Assembly (NCBI RefSeq): GCF_000746525.1
Contig: NZ_CP009048.1
Coordinates: forward strand, 2,783,501 to 2,847,500
DNA length: 64,000 nucleotides
Reading direction: 5' to 3'
DNA from: Pseudomonas alkylphenolica
Lineage (GTDB): Bacteria; Pseudomonadota; Gammaproteobacteria; Pseudomonadales; Pseudomonadaceae
Below, piece by piece: positions 7,671 to 17,060 of this stretch. The notes under the pieces were generated by a model. It saw only the letters and a program-made list of their open reading frames with translations. It searched no databases and had not been told where the DNA came from. Each line of letters begins with the position of its first letter. Within the stretch, counting starts at the first letter, position 1. A program made the position numbers and the translations under genes.

Positions 7671-9512
7671 ATGAAAAAAGATCAGCCATGGAAGCTCTAT
7701 TACCTGGCGATCGCACTCGCCGTGCTCGCCTTCATCCAGTTCGGCCTTTTCACCCGCCCGACGATACAAGCCATACCGTACAGTCAGTTTCTGCAATTGC
7801 TGGAAGAGCAAAAAGTCAGCGATCTACGGGTCGAACAGAATCGCATCGTCGGAAAGCTGGTCGTTCCCATCGATGGTCATGATCAGTTTTCCACGGTGCG
7901 CGTCGCCCCGGCATTGGCCGAGCAACTCGGCCGTGCGGGCGTCACCTTCACTGGCGCCTCCGACCGCTCCAGCACCGGGCCACTGCTGGAATGGCTGTTG
8001 CCATTGGTCATTATGCTGGTGGTTTGGCATTTCCTATTGCGTGGGCTGGTCGATAAGCAAGGGCTGGGAGGCTTCATGACCGTGGGTAAGTCACGGGCCA
8101 AGGTATACGTTTCGCACGATACCAAGGTGACGTTCGCCGACGTGGCAGGTATCGACGACGTCAGGGACGAGCTGACTGAAATCGTCTCGTTCCTGAAAAA
8201 CCAGGCGTGGTACTCACGCCTTGGTGCCCATGTTCCCAAGGGCACGCTGCTGGTCGGCCCACCCGGCACTGGCAAGACGCTGGTTGCAAAAGCCATCGCA
8301 GGCGAAGCGGCGGTTCCATTTTTCTCGATCTCCGGTTCGGAATTTGTAGAAATGTTCGTTGGCGTCGGTGCCGCCCGTGTACGTGATCTTTTCGATCAGG
8401 CGAGAAAGGCCGCGCCTTGCATCATCTTCATCGATGAACTGGACGCATTGGGGAAAATGCGCGGTATCGGCGCATTGGGCGGCAATGATGAGAAAGAGCA
8501 GACGCTCAATCAGCTGTTGGCGGAGCTGGACGGTTTCGATCCACGCGAGGGGGTGGTTCTGCTGGCGGCGACCAACCGCCCGGAGGTGCTGGACCCGGCG
8601 TTGTTGCGGGCGGGGCGTTTTGACCGGCAGATATTGATCGACCGCCCTGACCGTAACGGCCGCCAGGCGATTCTCAAAGTTCATCTGCGCAAGATCGTCT
8701 GTGCCCCTGGCCTGGACTGCGAGCGCATTGCAGAAATCACCCCTGGCTTGACCGGTGCCGATTTGGCCAATCTGGTGAATGAGGCTGCTATTGTCGCCAC
8801 GCGCCGCGCCAGTGACAGCGTCGAACTCCAGGACTTCACCGTCGCTGTCGAGCGCCTGGTGGTCGGGATAGAACGCAAAAGCAACGTGTTGCGCACTGAT
8901 GAGCGCCAGACCGTGGCATACCATGAAATGGGACATGCCCTGGCCGCCAGCAGCCTGCCGGCGATGGATCCGGTGCATAAAGTGTCAATCATTCCCCGCG
9001 CTGCAGGCTCGCTGGGTTACACCCTGCAACGCCCCACCGACGATCGTTTTCTGCTCAGTCGCCAGATGCTCAAGGACCGCATCGCAGTATTAATGGCTGG
9101 GCGTGCCGCCGAGGACTTGGTCTTCGGCCAAATCTCCACGGGAGCCGCCGATGATCTGGGACGTGCCACTGATATTGCCCGCCAATTGATCACACGGTTT
9201 GGCATGAGCGCTGAACTCGGCCAGTCAGTGCTGGAGCGTCAGCAAGCCACCTACCTTGGCGACTCAATCCACAAGCATATGGACAAAGACTACTCGGAAC
9301 AGACCGCCCGCGAGATTGATCTGGGCATCCGTGCCTTGCTTGACGAGGCCTACGGCAGAGCCAAGACGCTGCTGGCACAACGGCGCGCCGACCTGGATGC
9401 CGGAGCCCAACTGCTATTGGCAAAAGAAACCATCACCCCTGAAGAGTTTCCCGCGCTGATGCCAACACGATCCAAAGCACCTAAAAATCAATTGCTTGAT
9501 AAGCAGGGTTGA
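7671..9512 (+). CDS. ftsH: ATP-dependent zinc metalloprotease FtsH, accessory copy
   Basis: The product is a 613-residue membrane-anchored AAA+ protease. It has an N-terminal membrane helix (about residues 8-25), a periplasmic segment, a second helix near 115-130, Walker A GPPGTGKT (about 196), Walker [12 protein letters not shown], the second region of homology [19 protein letters not shown] (about 300), and the zinc motif HEMGH (about 418). ATG at 7671 follows AGGAG; an in-frame start at 7599 overlaps the BON gene and is less likely. It is shorter than housekeeping FtsH (about 640), and its place among stress genes rather than beside rrmJ or folP marks it as an extra copy. Second FtsH copies in stress-tolerance islands help clear damaged membrane proteins. 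Confidence 0.92.
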   Translation: MKKDQPWKLYYLAIALAVLAFIQFGLFTRPTIQAIPYSQFLQLLEEQKVSDLRVEQNRIVGKLVVPIDGHDQFSTVRVAPALAEQLGRAGVTFTGASDRSSTGPLLEWLLPLVIMLVVWHFLLRGLVDKQGLGGFMTVGKSRAKVYVSHDTKVTFADVAGIDDVRDELTEIVSFLKNQAWYSRLGAHVPKGTLLVGPPGTGKTLVAKAIAGEAAVPFFSISGSEFVEMFVGVGAARVRDLFDQARKAAPCIIFIDELDALGKMRGIGALGGNDEKEQTLNQLLAELDGFDPREGVVLLAATNRPEVLDPALLRAGRFDRQILIDRPDRNGRQAILKVHLRKIVCAPGLDCERIAEITPGLTGADLANLVNEAAIVATRRASDSVELQDFTVAVERLVVGIERKSNVLRTDERQTVAYHEMGHALAASSLPAMDPVHKVSIIPRAAGSLGYTLQRPTDDRFLLSRQMLKDRIAVLMAGRAAEDLVFGQISTGAADDLGRATDIARQLITRFGMSAELGQSVLERQQATYLGDSIHKHMDKDYSEQTAREIDLGIRALLDEAYGRAKTLLAQRRADLDAGAQLLLAKETITPEEFPALMPTRSKAPKNQLLDKQG

Positions 9513-9571
9513 TCTGTCACTTGAACCTTCATCGCGGGCTAAGCCAACAGTCGTCTGGCGTGCCCCCGGCG

Positions 9572-11947
9572 TCAAACAGTGCCCGCAGGTGTCCATTGCC
9601 AGTTCGTCACTTCAGGCATGTCTTCACCATGCTCGATCAGATAAAGCTTGTGCTTCTCCAAGGCCGACCAATAGCGCGCCCTTGCCTGCTCCAGTCGGTC
9701 GTGCAGACGCGGTACCCGTTCGAAGACATCCAGCACCAGCTGGAAGCGATCTAGGTTGTTGATGACAGCCATATCGAACGGCGTTGTCGTTGCCCCTTCT
9801 TCACGAAAGCCGCGCACATGAAAGCGCTCGCTGTTTGCGCGCTTGTACACCAGTCTGTGTATCAAGGCCGGATAGCCATGAAAGGCAAAAATGACGGGTT
9901 TATCCTGGGTAAACAGCGCGATGAATTCGTGGTCAGGCAACCCATGCGGGTGTTGCTGCGACGGTTGCAGCACCATGAGGTCGACGACATTTACCACTCT
10001 GATACGTAAGTCGGGCGCGTACTCGCGCAACAAGGTCACGGCGGCCAGTGTTTCCAGCGTCGGCACATCGCCCGCGCACGCCATCACCACATCCGGGTTC
10101 TCGTCGTCCTGGCAGGCCCAGTCCCAACGGCCAATGCCCCTCTGGCAATGGCGGGTCGCCGCGTCAATGTCCAGCCATTGCCATTCCGGTTGTTTGCCCG
10201 CCACGATGAGGTTGATGTAGTTGCGACTGCGCAGACAATGATCGACGACAGACAGCAAACAGTTGGCATCGGGCGGCAGATAGATCCTTGCAATGTCGGC
10301 TTTCTTGTTAGCCAGCAGATCGAGGAAGCCAGGGTCCTGGTGCGAAAAACCATTATGATCCTGGCGCCAGACATGGGAGGTAAGCAGGCAGTTGAGCGAG
10401 GCAATGGGCTTGCGCCATGGCACTTCGGCCGCAATTTTCAGCCACTTGGCGTGTTGAATGATCATCGAGTCGACGATATGAATAAAGGCCTCATAACAGG
10501 ACAGCAAGCCATGCCGCCCGCTCAAGACATAGCCTTCGAGCCAACCTTCACATACCTGCTCGCTCAGTATCTCCATAACCCGGCCATCTGGAGCCAGGTG
10601 GCAGTCGTCGGAAGACAGCAGGTCTATCCAGACCTTGGCCGTGATTTCATAGACGGCGTCCAGGCGATTGGACGCTGTTTCGTCGGGGCCGAAGAGGCGA
10701 AAGTTATGTGCTACCAGGTTGTTTTTCATCACATCGCGCACATAGGCGCCGAGCACACGCGTGGCCTCGGCACGTAAGCGCCCTGGCGCCTCGAGGCGTA
10801 CCGCGTAATCGCTGAAACACGGTAAGTCCAGTGCGCGAAGCACCACGCCACCATTGGCGTGGGGGTTGGCGCTCATGCGTCGACGCCCTGTGGGAGCCAG
10901 CGCTGCGATCTCGGGCAGCAGTGCGCCATCAGGGTCGAACAACTCATCGGGACGGTAGCTTTCCAGCCAAGTCTGAAGCTGTAAAAGGTGCTGTGGTTTG
11001 TCGAGCCCGGCGAGCGGTAGCTGATGGGCGCGCCAAGTGCCCTCCACCTGAAGGCCATCGACGAACTTGGGTCCTGTCCAGCCTTTTGGCGTGCGTAGTA
11101 CCAGCATCGGCCAAGCAGGTCGCTCCAGCGGTTGCCCCGTGTTGGCTTGCCGTGCCATGCGCTGGATCTCGCGGATCTTCTCCAGGATCGTATCCAGTGT
11201 TCTGGCCAACGCTCGATGAACCTCCAAGGGCTCCTCGCCTTCGACGAAATAGGGATCGTAACCATAGCCATACAAAAGGCTGGACAGTTCGTCTTCGCTG
11301 ATTCTGGACAGCACCGTCGGGTTGGCAATTTTGTAGCCATTGAGGTGCAGAACAGGAAGAACCGCGCCATCCCTGGCCGCATTGAGAAATTTGTTGGAGT
11401 GCCAACTGGCCGCCAGCGCGCCCGTTTCGGCTTCGCCATCGCCAATGACACACGCCACGATCAGGTCAGGATTGTCGAATGCGGCACCATAGGCATGTGC
11501 CAGCGAGTAGCCCAACTCGCCGCCTTCGTGAATGGATCCCGGGATTTGTGCAGAAACATGGCTGCCGATACCATACGGCCAGGAAAACTGCCGGAACAAT
11601 CGATTCAAACCCAAGGTGTTGCGTTCCACTGCCGGGTACAGCTCTGTATAGGTACCTTCCATGTAGGTCTGGGCCACGATAGCCGGGCCGCCGTGACCTG
11701 GGCCGGCAATAAACATGATGTTCAAATCGTGTTGCCTGATCAGACGATTCAAATGGGTATAGAGCAGGTTCAACCCGGGCGCTGTACCCCAGTGACCCAG
11801 CAGCCTGGCCTTAACGTGGCTCAGCTTCAGGGGAACTTTTAACAGCGGATTGTCTTTGAGGTGGATTTGTCCGACCGTCAGGTAATTTGCCGCACGCCAG
11901 TAGGCGTCCAGCAATTCCAGTTCTTCAGTGCTCAGAAAATCCTTCAT
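9572..11947 (-). CDS. xfp: Phosphoketolase (xylulose-5-phosphate/fructose-6-phosphate type)
   Basis: The product is a 791-residue thiamine-diphosphate enzyme of the full phosphoketolase length. The GPGHGGPA motif (about residue 85) and the TPP-binding [21 protein letters not shown] region are clear. The enzyme cleaves xylulose-5-P (and often fructose-6-P) with phosphate to acetyl-phosphate plus a shorter sugar phosphate, giving ATP through acetate kinase without oxygen. ATG at 11947 has AGGGG upstream; a TTG two codons earlier is a weaker choice. It lies 84 bases behind hsp20 on the same strand, so both probably follow the Anr boxes at 12668-12725. Confidence 0.93.
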   Translation of the reverse strand: MKDFLSTEELELLDAYWRAANYLTVGQIHLKDNPLLKVPLKLSHVKARLLGHWGTAPGLNLLYTHLNRLIRQHDLNIMFIAGPGHGGPAIVAQTYMEGTYTELYPAVERNTLGLNRLFRQFSWPYGIGSHVSAQIPGSIHEGGELGYSLAHAYGAAFDNPDLIVACVIGDGEAETGALAASWHSNKFLNAARDGAVLPVLHLNGYKIANPTVLSRISEDELSSLLYGYGYDPYFVEGEEPLEVHRALARTLDTILEKIREIQRMARQANTGQPLERPAWPMLVLRTPKGWTGPKFVDGLQVEGTWRAHQLPLAGLDKPQHLLQLQTWLESYRPDELFDPDGALLPEIAALAPTGRRRMSANPHANGGVVLRALDLPCFSDYAVRLEAPGRLRAEATRVLGAYVRDVMKNNLVAHNFRLFGPDETASNRLDAVYEITAKVWIDLLSSDDCHLAPDGRVMEILSEQVCEGWLEGYVLSGRHGLLSCYEAFIHIVDSMIIQHAKWLKIAAEVPWRKPIASLNCLLTSHVWRQDHNGFSHQDPGFLDLLANKKADIARIYLPPDANCLLSVVDHCLRSRNYINLIVAGKQPEWQWLDIDAATRHCQRGIGRWDWACQDDENPDVVMACAGDVPTLETLAAVTLLREYAPDLRIRVVNVVDLMVLQPSQQHPHGLPDHEFIALFTQDKPVIFAFHGYPALIHRLVYKRANSERFHVRGFREEGATTTPFDMAVINNLDRFQLVLDVFERVPRLHDRLEQARARYWSALEKHKLYLIEHGEDMPEVTNWQWTPAGTV

Positions 11948-12031
11948 GATCAACCCCTATGCGCCTGGTTTGCTGCCATTCCAGCCAAAGGACGGGAGCG
12001 TCCTGCTCCCAGAGCGACCTACGTCCGTCTG

Positions 12032-12592
12032 CTATTTGCCGCTTTTGATCGGAATCACTTTTTCCGGCTGAATCGCTTCGGCGCGCTTGGGCAAACGCAC
12101 CTGCAGCACGCCCTTGGCGAACTGGGCATTGATCTTTTCGGCATCGACCTCGCGCGGCAACTGGAACACCCGCTCGAAGCTGCCATAGTGACGCTCGGAG
12201 AGGTGATACTCTTTGCGCTTTTCATCGACTTCTTCGTGTTTTTCCCCGCGGATGACCAGGTTGCCATTGACGAGTTTGATCTCGATATCCTTGTCGTCCA
12301 CGCCAGGCAGCTCGGCACTGATTCGGTACTCTTCCGCCAGTTCGCTGATATCCATCGCAGGCAAGCCATGAGTGAACAGATCGCGCCGCCAGAAAGGCTC
12401 GACATCAAATGGCGTGTGGCTGAAAGGCATACGCAGCGGTCGGCGTCCGAAGTCCTCAAACAGACTATCAATCTGACGCCGTAACTGCTGGAACGGACGC
12501 CACAGCTCAGCGGACTCGGTACTCGATGGCATCGCTTTGCCTGGCTGGCTGGAAACAGACGTTACAGGTACTTTTTTGGCTACTTCGGACAT
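12032..12592 (-). CDS. Hsp20 family small heat-shock protein
   Basis: The product is a 186-residue small heat-shock protein with a central alpha-crystallin domain (about residues 75-165). It includes EYRISAELPGVDDKDIEIKL, the GEKHEE turn, and a conserved A.FAKGVLQVRLPK end, followed by the C-terminal tail. It acts as an ATP-independent holdase. ATG at 12592 follows GAGGAGGTCACC, an unusually strong site. It is the first gene of a minus-strand unit with phosphoketolase and is divergent from the reductase-like gene at 12797; two Anr boxes lie between. No heat-shock sigma-32 or ROSE-type element was identified by eye. Confidence 0.9.
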   Translation of the reverse strand: MSEVAKKVPVTSVSSQPGKAMPSSTESAELWRPFQQLRRQIDSLFEDFGRRPLRMPFSHTPFDVEPFWRRDLFTHGLPAMDISELAEEYRISAELPGVDDKDIEIKLVNGNLVIRGEKHEEVDEKRKEYHLSERHYGSFERVFQLPREVDAEKINAQFAKGVLQVRLPKRAEAIQPEKVIPIKSGK

Positions 12593-12667
12593 GGTGACCT
12601 CCTCGGCTCAAAAAATGGTTGTCTCCCATGGAGACGTCTTAATGCTGCATCTGGCCCAGCCTCTGCG

Positions 12668-12681
12668 TTTGATCTTTATCA
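12668..12681. promoter_or_regulatory. Anr/FNR-type box
   Basis: TTGAT-CTTT-ATCAA is a perfect consensus 76 bases upstream of hsp20 (start 12592). It probably drives the hsp20-phosphoketolase unit on the minus strand. Confidence 0.85.
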
Positions 12682-12711
12682 AATTCGGTGACGCAGCCAT
12701 CAAGCGACATT

Positions 12712-12725
12712 TTGACCAAGATCAA
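12712..12725. promoter_or_regulatory. Anr/FNR-type box
   Basis: TTGAC-CAAG-ATCAA is a near-perfect box 72 bases upstream of the start at 12797. It probably drives the divergent reductase-like gene. The pair of boxes is spaced 44 bases centre to centre, about four helical turns. Confidence 0.78.
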
Positions 12726-12796
12726 AGCAGTCACCTGCAGCCCTTCTAACTTGAGTAAATGACGACGCAATGGGTGATGCCACAGCCGAGGATCAC

Positions 12797-13516
12797 ATGG
12801 TGCGTAAAGAGGTTGGCCGGGTTCGGTTGCTGCAACAGCTGCCTGGCCGGGGTGCGATACAGTGCCTTCGACTAGCGCTCCCGTATAGGGAGCAGACAGC
12901 AGTGATGCCCGGCCAGTACTGCCTGCTGAGCAGTCATGAGCGCATTCAACCGTGCAGTTATGTCAGTGTTCCCGGACGCTCTCGGGAGTTTCTGGTGGTA
13001 ACGTCCAGAGCAACCCCTCTGGAGGTGGATGGTGAGTGGTTGTCCTACTCGGGCCCCATCGGCTCGGGATGGCCGGTGCCCCTGCTGGGCAGGCGACTAC
13101 TGGCGATCACTCGTGGGTACGGCTTTCTGCCGCTACTCTGCGTACTCGACGAAATCTCATGCTGGCTGCCTTGGGTAGAAATCCACTTGCTGTACGACGC
13201 AGCCAGTTTGACGTATCTGCCAGAGGAGTATCGGCATAGGCTGGCCGCTATGAAGGTGTTCAGCAGGACCCTATACCCCTTTGGTTCGCAAGCAGAGCTA
13301 AAAAACTACGTGGTAACGCTCAAACCCGATATGGTTTATTGCTGTGCCCCCTCGCAACTGGCCTTTCAGCTTGCCCGACGCTGTATTGAACAGGGTGTCT
13401 GCGCGCAGCGAATCTGGATACGGGCGGATCATGTGGGAGTGTCTGCGGATAGACCGGTGAGCCCATGGGATGGTCCAGTGCACCGTTTCGACCGGGTGCT
13501 GGCGGCCCGATACTGA
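12797..13516 (+). CDS. Degenerate ferredoxin-NADP reductase-like (FNR-fold) protein
   Basis: The product is a 239-residue protein resembling the FAD/NAD(P)H reductase subunits of the PyrK / AsrB / hydrogenase-gamma group. The order of elements fits: a beta-barrel part with PGQYCLLS, PCSYVSVPG where the family has R-x-Y-S, ITRGYGFLPLL in place of the usual G-G-x-G-x-x-P nucleotide loop, a VEIHLLYDA strand, and a final CCAPSQLAF..A..CIEQGV..QRIWIRADHVGVS segment. The FAD arginine and the glycine-rich loop are altered, and no 2Fe-2S cysteine cluster is present, so catalytic redox activity is doubtful. ATG at 12797 has GAGG upstream; an in-frame ATG at 12770 is weaker. A box at 12712-12725 suggests oxygen control. 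Confidence 0.65.
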   Translation: MVRKEVGRVRLLQQLPGRGAIQCLRLALPYREQTAVMPGQYCLLSSHERIQPCSYVSVPGRSREFLVVTSRATPLEVDGEWLSYSGPIGSGWPVPLLGRRLLAITRGYGFLPLLCVLDEISCWLPWVEIHLLYDAASLTYLPEEYRHRLAAMKVFSRTLYPFGSQAELKNYVVTLKPDMVYCCAPSQLAFQLARRCIEQGVCAQRIWIRADHVGVSADRPVSPWDGPVHRFDRVLAARY

Positions 13517-13538
13517 AGCCCCCTGCCCTGCGGCTGCA

Positions 13539-14264
13539 CTAGCGCCCCAGTTGGCAGAGACTTTCCAGACCCTGTAGATTGATAATACGCACTTCTCGAC
13601 CTAGACACGCAATTAATCCCTCCTGGTTGAATCGGCTGAATAACCGACTGACCGTTTCCAGGGTCAGGTCCAGGTAGTTGGCGATGTCGCCTCGGGACAT
13701 GGGTAAACTGAAGAGGTCCGGGCGCAATCCTCGCTCATGATAACGGGCAGACAATCCTAGCAAAAACAATGCAAGACGTTGCTCTGCGCGTCCGTGACAG
13801 CAGCGCAGGTGTTCGTCTTTGCTCTGTATACCCAGGCTGAGCATGTGCAGCAGTTGGTAGCGTAACCCCGGAATATGACCTGACAGTTCCATCAATTGGT
13901 CTAGCTTGATTGAGCAAACCATTGATACTTCCAGCGCCAATGCAAAACTTCGATAGTGGCTGGCGCCAATAGCGTCCAACCCCAGCATTTCCCCTGGCAA
14001 AATAAAGCCTGCGACCCTTTCGTTACCCTCGGCATCAAGCAGGTAATTCTTGATCGCGCCCGAACGCAGTGCAAATACCTGGTCCATAGGTTCATCAGCC
14101 GTGAACAGGTGCTCGCCCTTCTTCAACGGGCGATTGCGTCGAACGATACGCTCCAACTCATCCACTTCATCCAGCGAGAGACTGGCCGGAAGACAAAGTC
14201 GACTGAGGGAGCAGGCAAGGCACTTTACCTGAGGCCTTGCGGTTGGACTTGGCGCGCTAGGCAT
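13539..14264 (-). CDS. FNR/Anr-type oxygen-sensing regulator (paralogue 1)
   Basis: The product is a 241-residue CRP/FNR family regulator. Cysteines C15, C18 and C24 (C-x2-C-x5-C) plus C117 match the four ligands of the oxygen-labile 4Fe-4S cluster of FNR/Anr. A cyclic-nucleotide-type beta-roll spans about residues 45-130, then a long dimer helix, and a helix-turn-helix near 190-215 with recognition helix LTLETVSRLFSRF. This keeps the E-x-x-S-R residues that read TTGAT. It can therefore be expected to bind the boxes found across this island. It is divergent from the GNAT gene at 14460, with a box between, so it may control itself. It is probably an extra copy beside the core anr gene. Confidence 0.9.
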   Translation of the reverse strand: MPSAPSPTARPQVKCLACSLSRLCLPASLSLDEVDELERIVRRNRPLKKGEHLFTADEPMDQVFALRSGAIKNYLLDAEGNERVAGFILPGEMLGLDAIGASHYRSFALALEVSMVCSIKLDQLMELSGHIPGLRYQLLHMLSLGIQSKDEHLRCCHGRAEQRLALFLLGLSARYHERGLRPDLFSLPMSRGDIANYLDLTLETVSRLFSRFNQEGLIACLGREVRIINLQGLESLCQLGR

Positions 14265-14378
14265 GCTGCCATCTCCACACTTCTCGTGCGGTCATCTTTT
14301 AACTGTAGGTGTTCTGGAGCATAAATCGAAGCGGTCCGATTAAAGGACCCGCCCAGCGTCCGCAGATCACTTGTGCAT

Positions 14379-14392
14379 TTGACAACGATCAA
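14379..14392. promoter_or_regulatory. Anr/FNR-type box
   Basis: TTGAC-AACG-ATCAA lies 68 bases upstream of the GNAT gene (start 14460) and about 115 bases from the FNR-type regulator (start 14264). It probably activates the acetyltransferase. Confidence 0.78.
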
Positions 14393-14459
14393 GTCCAGCA
14401 AGCGATTTAGCGTTAAAAAAACCTCGCAATCTCTTATTTGGCCCGCGAGGAGACCTGCC

Positions 14460-15026
14460 ATGGCAGCTGAAATTACACAACAAGCTCACACTTCAACATT
14501 TCCTGTCACATCCGGTGAACACTGGATCGAAGCGTTGGATAACGGCACCCATGTACTCATCAGGCCTTTGCAAGCCAAAGACCGGCAACGTGAAATAGCA
14601 TTCATCGAGCGGCTGTCGCCACAGTCTCGTCATTTCCGCTTTCTCTGTCAGCTCAAAGAACCCAGCGAAGCAATGCTTGATCAGTTGATGACCGTTGATC
14701 AACGCCAGAACATGGCCTATGTGGCCTTGGCACATGTCGACGGTGAACTACAAGAAGTCGGCATCGCCCGCTATGCGGCCGCCCCCCGCGCGGGTGAGTG
14801 CGAATGCGCGGTGACGGTAATGGATAGCTGGCAACACCATGGTTTGGGCAGGTTGTTACTACACCATCTGATCGACCATGCGCGCGCCCAAGGCTTCAAG
14901 TTGATGTACTCGATCGACGCTGCGGCTAACGTGGCGATGCGGGATCTGGCCCAGGCTGCCGGATTCTCGACAGTAAGGGACCCGGACGACACTAGCCAGG
15001 TTATTCACCGTTTGTCGCTGGCCTGA
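14460..15026 (+). CDS. GNAT family N-acetyltransferase (paralogue 1)
   Basis: The product is a 188-residue GNAT protein. The acetyl-CoA site is visible as VMDSWQHHGLGRLLLHHLIDHAR (Q/R-x-x-G-x-G/A-like, about residues 120-142). The N-terminus (SGEHWIEALDNGTHVLIRPLQAKD) closely parallels the GNAT at 18165-18713. Such HW-x-LxDGT-xVLIRP proteins resemble the GNAT domain of Pat-type protein acetyltransferases, which may point to a protein substrate, but the target is unknown. ATG at 14460 follows GAGGAGACCTGCC. The 3' end overlaps the convergent membrane-protein gene by 22 bases. Confidence 0.85.
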   Translation: MAAEITQQAHTSTFPVTSGEHWIEALDNGTHVLIRPLQAKDRQREIAFIERLSPQSRHFRFLCQLKEPSEAMLDQLMTVDQRQNMAYVALAHVDGELQEVGIARYAAAPRAGECECAVTVMDSWQHHGLGRLLLHHLIDHARAQGFKLMYSIDAAANVAMRDLAQAAGFSTVRDPDDTSQVIHRLSLA

Positions 15027-15670
15027 GGCACTATCATTGCAGTGGGTTCCTCGGGCAGCAGGTCCAGTTGTTCGAGGCACCTCTGCTCATCGGTTTCGGT
15101 CACCCCCTTGAACGCGGTCACTTCAAGCACCGAAGTATCGAACAAAGCCAGGCGAATCACTCCATTGCGATCAAGGAAAACTTGTGCGAGACACTGGCAC
15201 ACGGGCTTGGCTATCATCGCAACCAACGGCCCCCCGTTCGGGGTATCGATCTGTGCCTGCAGGTTTGCCTCGCAGGCATTGACGATGTGTTCTACGGAGC
15301 GCCCGGCCAGCCACAGTATGGAAGTACCAAGCAAGGCCAGAAGTACCAGTGTGCCCAGCAGGACATTGGACTCCCTGGCAGCGGCATTGAGCAATGTCAG
15401 CTTGCGCTGCCAGCCAGAGGAGCCCTTGGCAAAGATCGTTTCGCCCACGCTACGGGTGAACCTGCGCTGTACGGCCAGGCCCACGATCGCGCTGAAAACT
15501 GCCAATGACAGCATAACCAAAGGTTCATGGATGGTTAGTAGCGACGCAGGCTGGAATGCCCTGTAAAGGGAAGCCGATGTCATGAAGAAAACAATGGCCG
15601 CCACCCACCCGAGACTGCCCCTGGGGCGCCTCAGCCAGGCCGTCAGTTTTGTCCGTGCTTGAGTGTTCAT
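15005..15670 (-). CDS. Membrane protein of unknown function
   Basis: The product is a 221-residue protein I do not recognise. Three hydrophobic segments are visible (about residues 20-40, 50-68 and 100-120). A soluble C-terminal part of about 100 residues follows, starting with SVEHIVNACEANLQAQID and containing AKPVCQCLAQVFLDRNGVIRLALFD. This layout recalls the DUF2254-type membrane proteins only loosely. ATG at 15670 has GAGGAG upstream. It lies 22 bases downstream of the beta-CASP hydrolase gene on the same strand, so it is probably the last gene of a USP-hydrolase-membrane protein unit that starts at 17977. Confidence 0.7.
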   Translation of the reverse strand: MNTQARTKLTAWLRRPRGSLGWVAAIVFFMTSASLYRAFQPASLLTIHEPLVMLSLAVFSAIVGLAVQRRFTRSVGETIFAKGSSGWQRKLTLLNAAARESNVLLGTLVLLALLGTSILWLAGRSVEHIVNACEANLQAQIDTPNGGPLVAMIAKPVCQCLAQVFLDRNGVIRLALFDTSVLEVTAFKGVTETDEQRCLEQLDLLPEEPTAMIVPQASDKR

Positions 15671-15692
15671 CGGCGCGCTCCTCTCTGCCTGG

Positions 15693-17060
15693 CTACTCTA
15701 TTGGGTCCAGTGCAACCGTTTCGCGGTATTCCGGGACCCAAACCTGCCATCCGAGCTCAATGCTGATACGTCGACGCAACGTATCAGCGGCATGAGGTTC
15801 GCCATGAATGACATAGGTTTGCCGCGGCGGCCTGGTGAAGCCGCGTAGCCACTGCATGATTTCGTCCGCATCAGCGTGGGCGGAGAGATTTTCCATGGCG
15901 AAGACTTGGGCACGAATAGGTATATCTTCGCCATGCAGGCGAACGCTACGCGCGCCGGCGACGATATCGGCACCGCGCGTGCCTCCGGCCTGGAAGCCAG
16001 AGAATAGAATGCTGTTGCGTGGATTGGGTGCCAATGCCCTCAGGTGATGAAGTACCCGACCTCCGGTTGCCATACCGCTGGCGGCAATGATGACTGCCGG
16101 TTCGCGCAACTGGTCAAGACGTCTAGATTCATCGACCGTGCGGATGATATGTGTACCCTGGCACATCGCCGCGCATTCCGCAGCAGTCAGGCGATGTTCC
16201 CTTGCGAAGTGCTGATACAGGCTGGTGGCATCAGTGGCCATTGGACTATTGAGGTAGACAGGAATATCGGGGATAAGCCTGTCGCGTTTCAGCTTGTACA
16301 GGTAGTACATCAGCAACTGCGCGCGCCCGACGGCAAACGACGGAACCAGCGTGATACCGTGGCGCAGAGCCGTCTTGTTGATCACTTGCGCCAGGTATTG
16401 CTCGGTCGACTCCGTGGGATGAGAACGGTCACCATAGGTGGACTCCACCAGTAACACATCCGCCGTAGGAATCAGCTCGGGCGCCCGCATGATCGGGTCC
16501 TGGGGACGTCCAAGATCACCGGAACACACCAGTGTCTGCCCTTGCGCCGAAATCTGCACGGTGGCCGCCCCGAGAATGTGCCCCGCCGTGCGGAGCAGAA
16601 GGTCCATACCCTCGGCAATGGGTGTGGACTGGTGCAGCTCCACCGGCCGAAACAGGGTTAATGCCCGTTTGGCATCCTGCTCGGTATAGAGCGGACGAGC
16701 CGGCGAGTGCTTGGAATAGCCATGGCGGTTGGCGTGATCGGCTTGCTCTTCTTGTAGGCGCGCGCTGTCGAGCAACAGGATTTCGGCCAAGGCGCAGGTG
16801 GCTGGGGTGGCGTAAATTGGCCCTCGGTAGCCCTCTCGTGCCAACACCGGGAGGAAACCGCTATGGTCCAGGTGAGCGTGGGTAAGCACTACTGCGTCGA
16901 GTGAACGCAGTGCCGGGTGCAGCGGCTCCCAGTTACGCAGGCGTAATTGCTTGTAGCCCTGGAACAGCCCGCAGTCGATCAGTACCCGGGTACGGTCTCG
17001 GGTCAGCAGGAATTTACTGCCGGTCACAGTGCCGGTACCACCCAGAAAAGTCAGTTGCAT
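15693..17060 (-). CDS. MBL-fold / beta-CASP RNA-processing hydrolase
   Basis: The product is a 455-residue metallo-beta-lactamase protein with a beta-CASP insert, as in CPSF-73-like and RNase J-like enzymes. Metal-binding motif HAHLDHSG is at about residues 55-62. VLVESTYGDRSH, a beta-CASP region and IAASGMATGGRVLHHL follow, then ENLSAHADADEIM and YVIHGEP near the end (conserved His residues). It probably acts on RNA, but a proven substrate for this subgroup is not known to me. ATG at 17060 has GGGAG upstream and lies inside the last codons of the USP gene (10-base overlap), implying translational coupling. A broken copy of its C-terminal part lies at 45563-45890. Confidence 0.88.
   Translation of the reverse strand: MQLTFLGGTGTVTGSKFLLTRDRTRVLIDCGLFQGYKQLRLRNWEPLHPALRSLDAVVLTHAHLDHSGFLPVLAREGYRGPIYATPATCALAEILLLDSARLQEEQADHANRHGYSKHSPARPLYTEQDAKRALTLFRPVELHQSTPIAEGMDLLLRTAGHILGAATVQISAQGQTLVCSGDLGRPQDPIMRAPELIPTADVLLVESTYGDRSHPTESTEQYLAQVINKTALRHGITLVPSFAVGRAQLLMYYLYKLKRDRLIPDIPVYLNSPMATDATSLYQHFAREHRLTAAECAAMCQGTHIIRTVDESRRLDQLREPAVIIAASGMATGGRVLHHLRALAPNPRNSILFSGFQAGGTRGADIVAGARSVRLHGEDIPIRAQVFAMENLSAHADADEIMQWLRGFTRPPRQTYVIHGEPHAADTLRRRISIELGWQVWVPEYRETVALDPIE

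Noticed and set aside
11132..11842. A 236-codon plus-strand frame inside the phosphoketolase gene
   Set aside because: It lies fully opposite conserved phosphoketolase motifs and resembles nothing.
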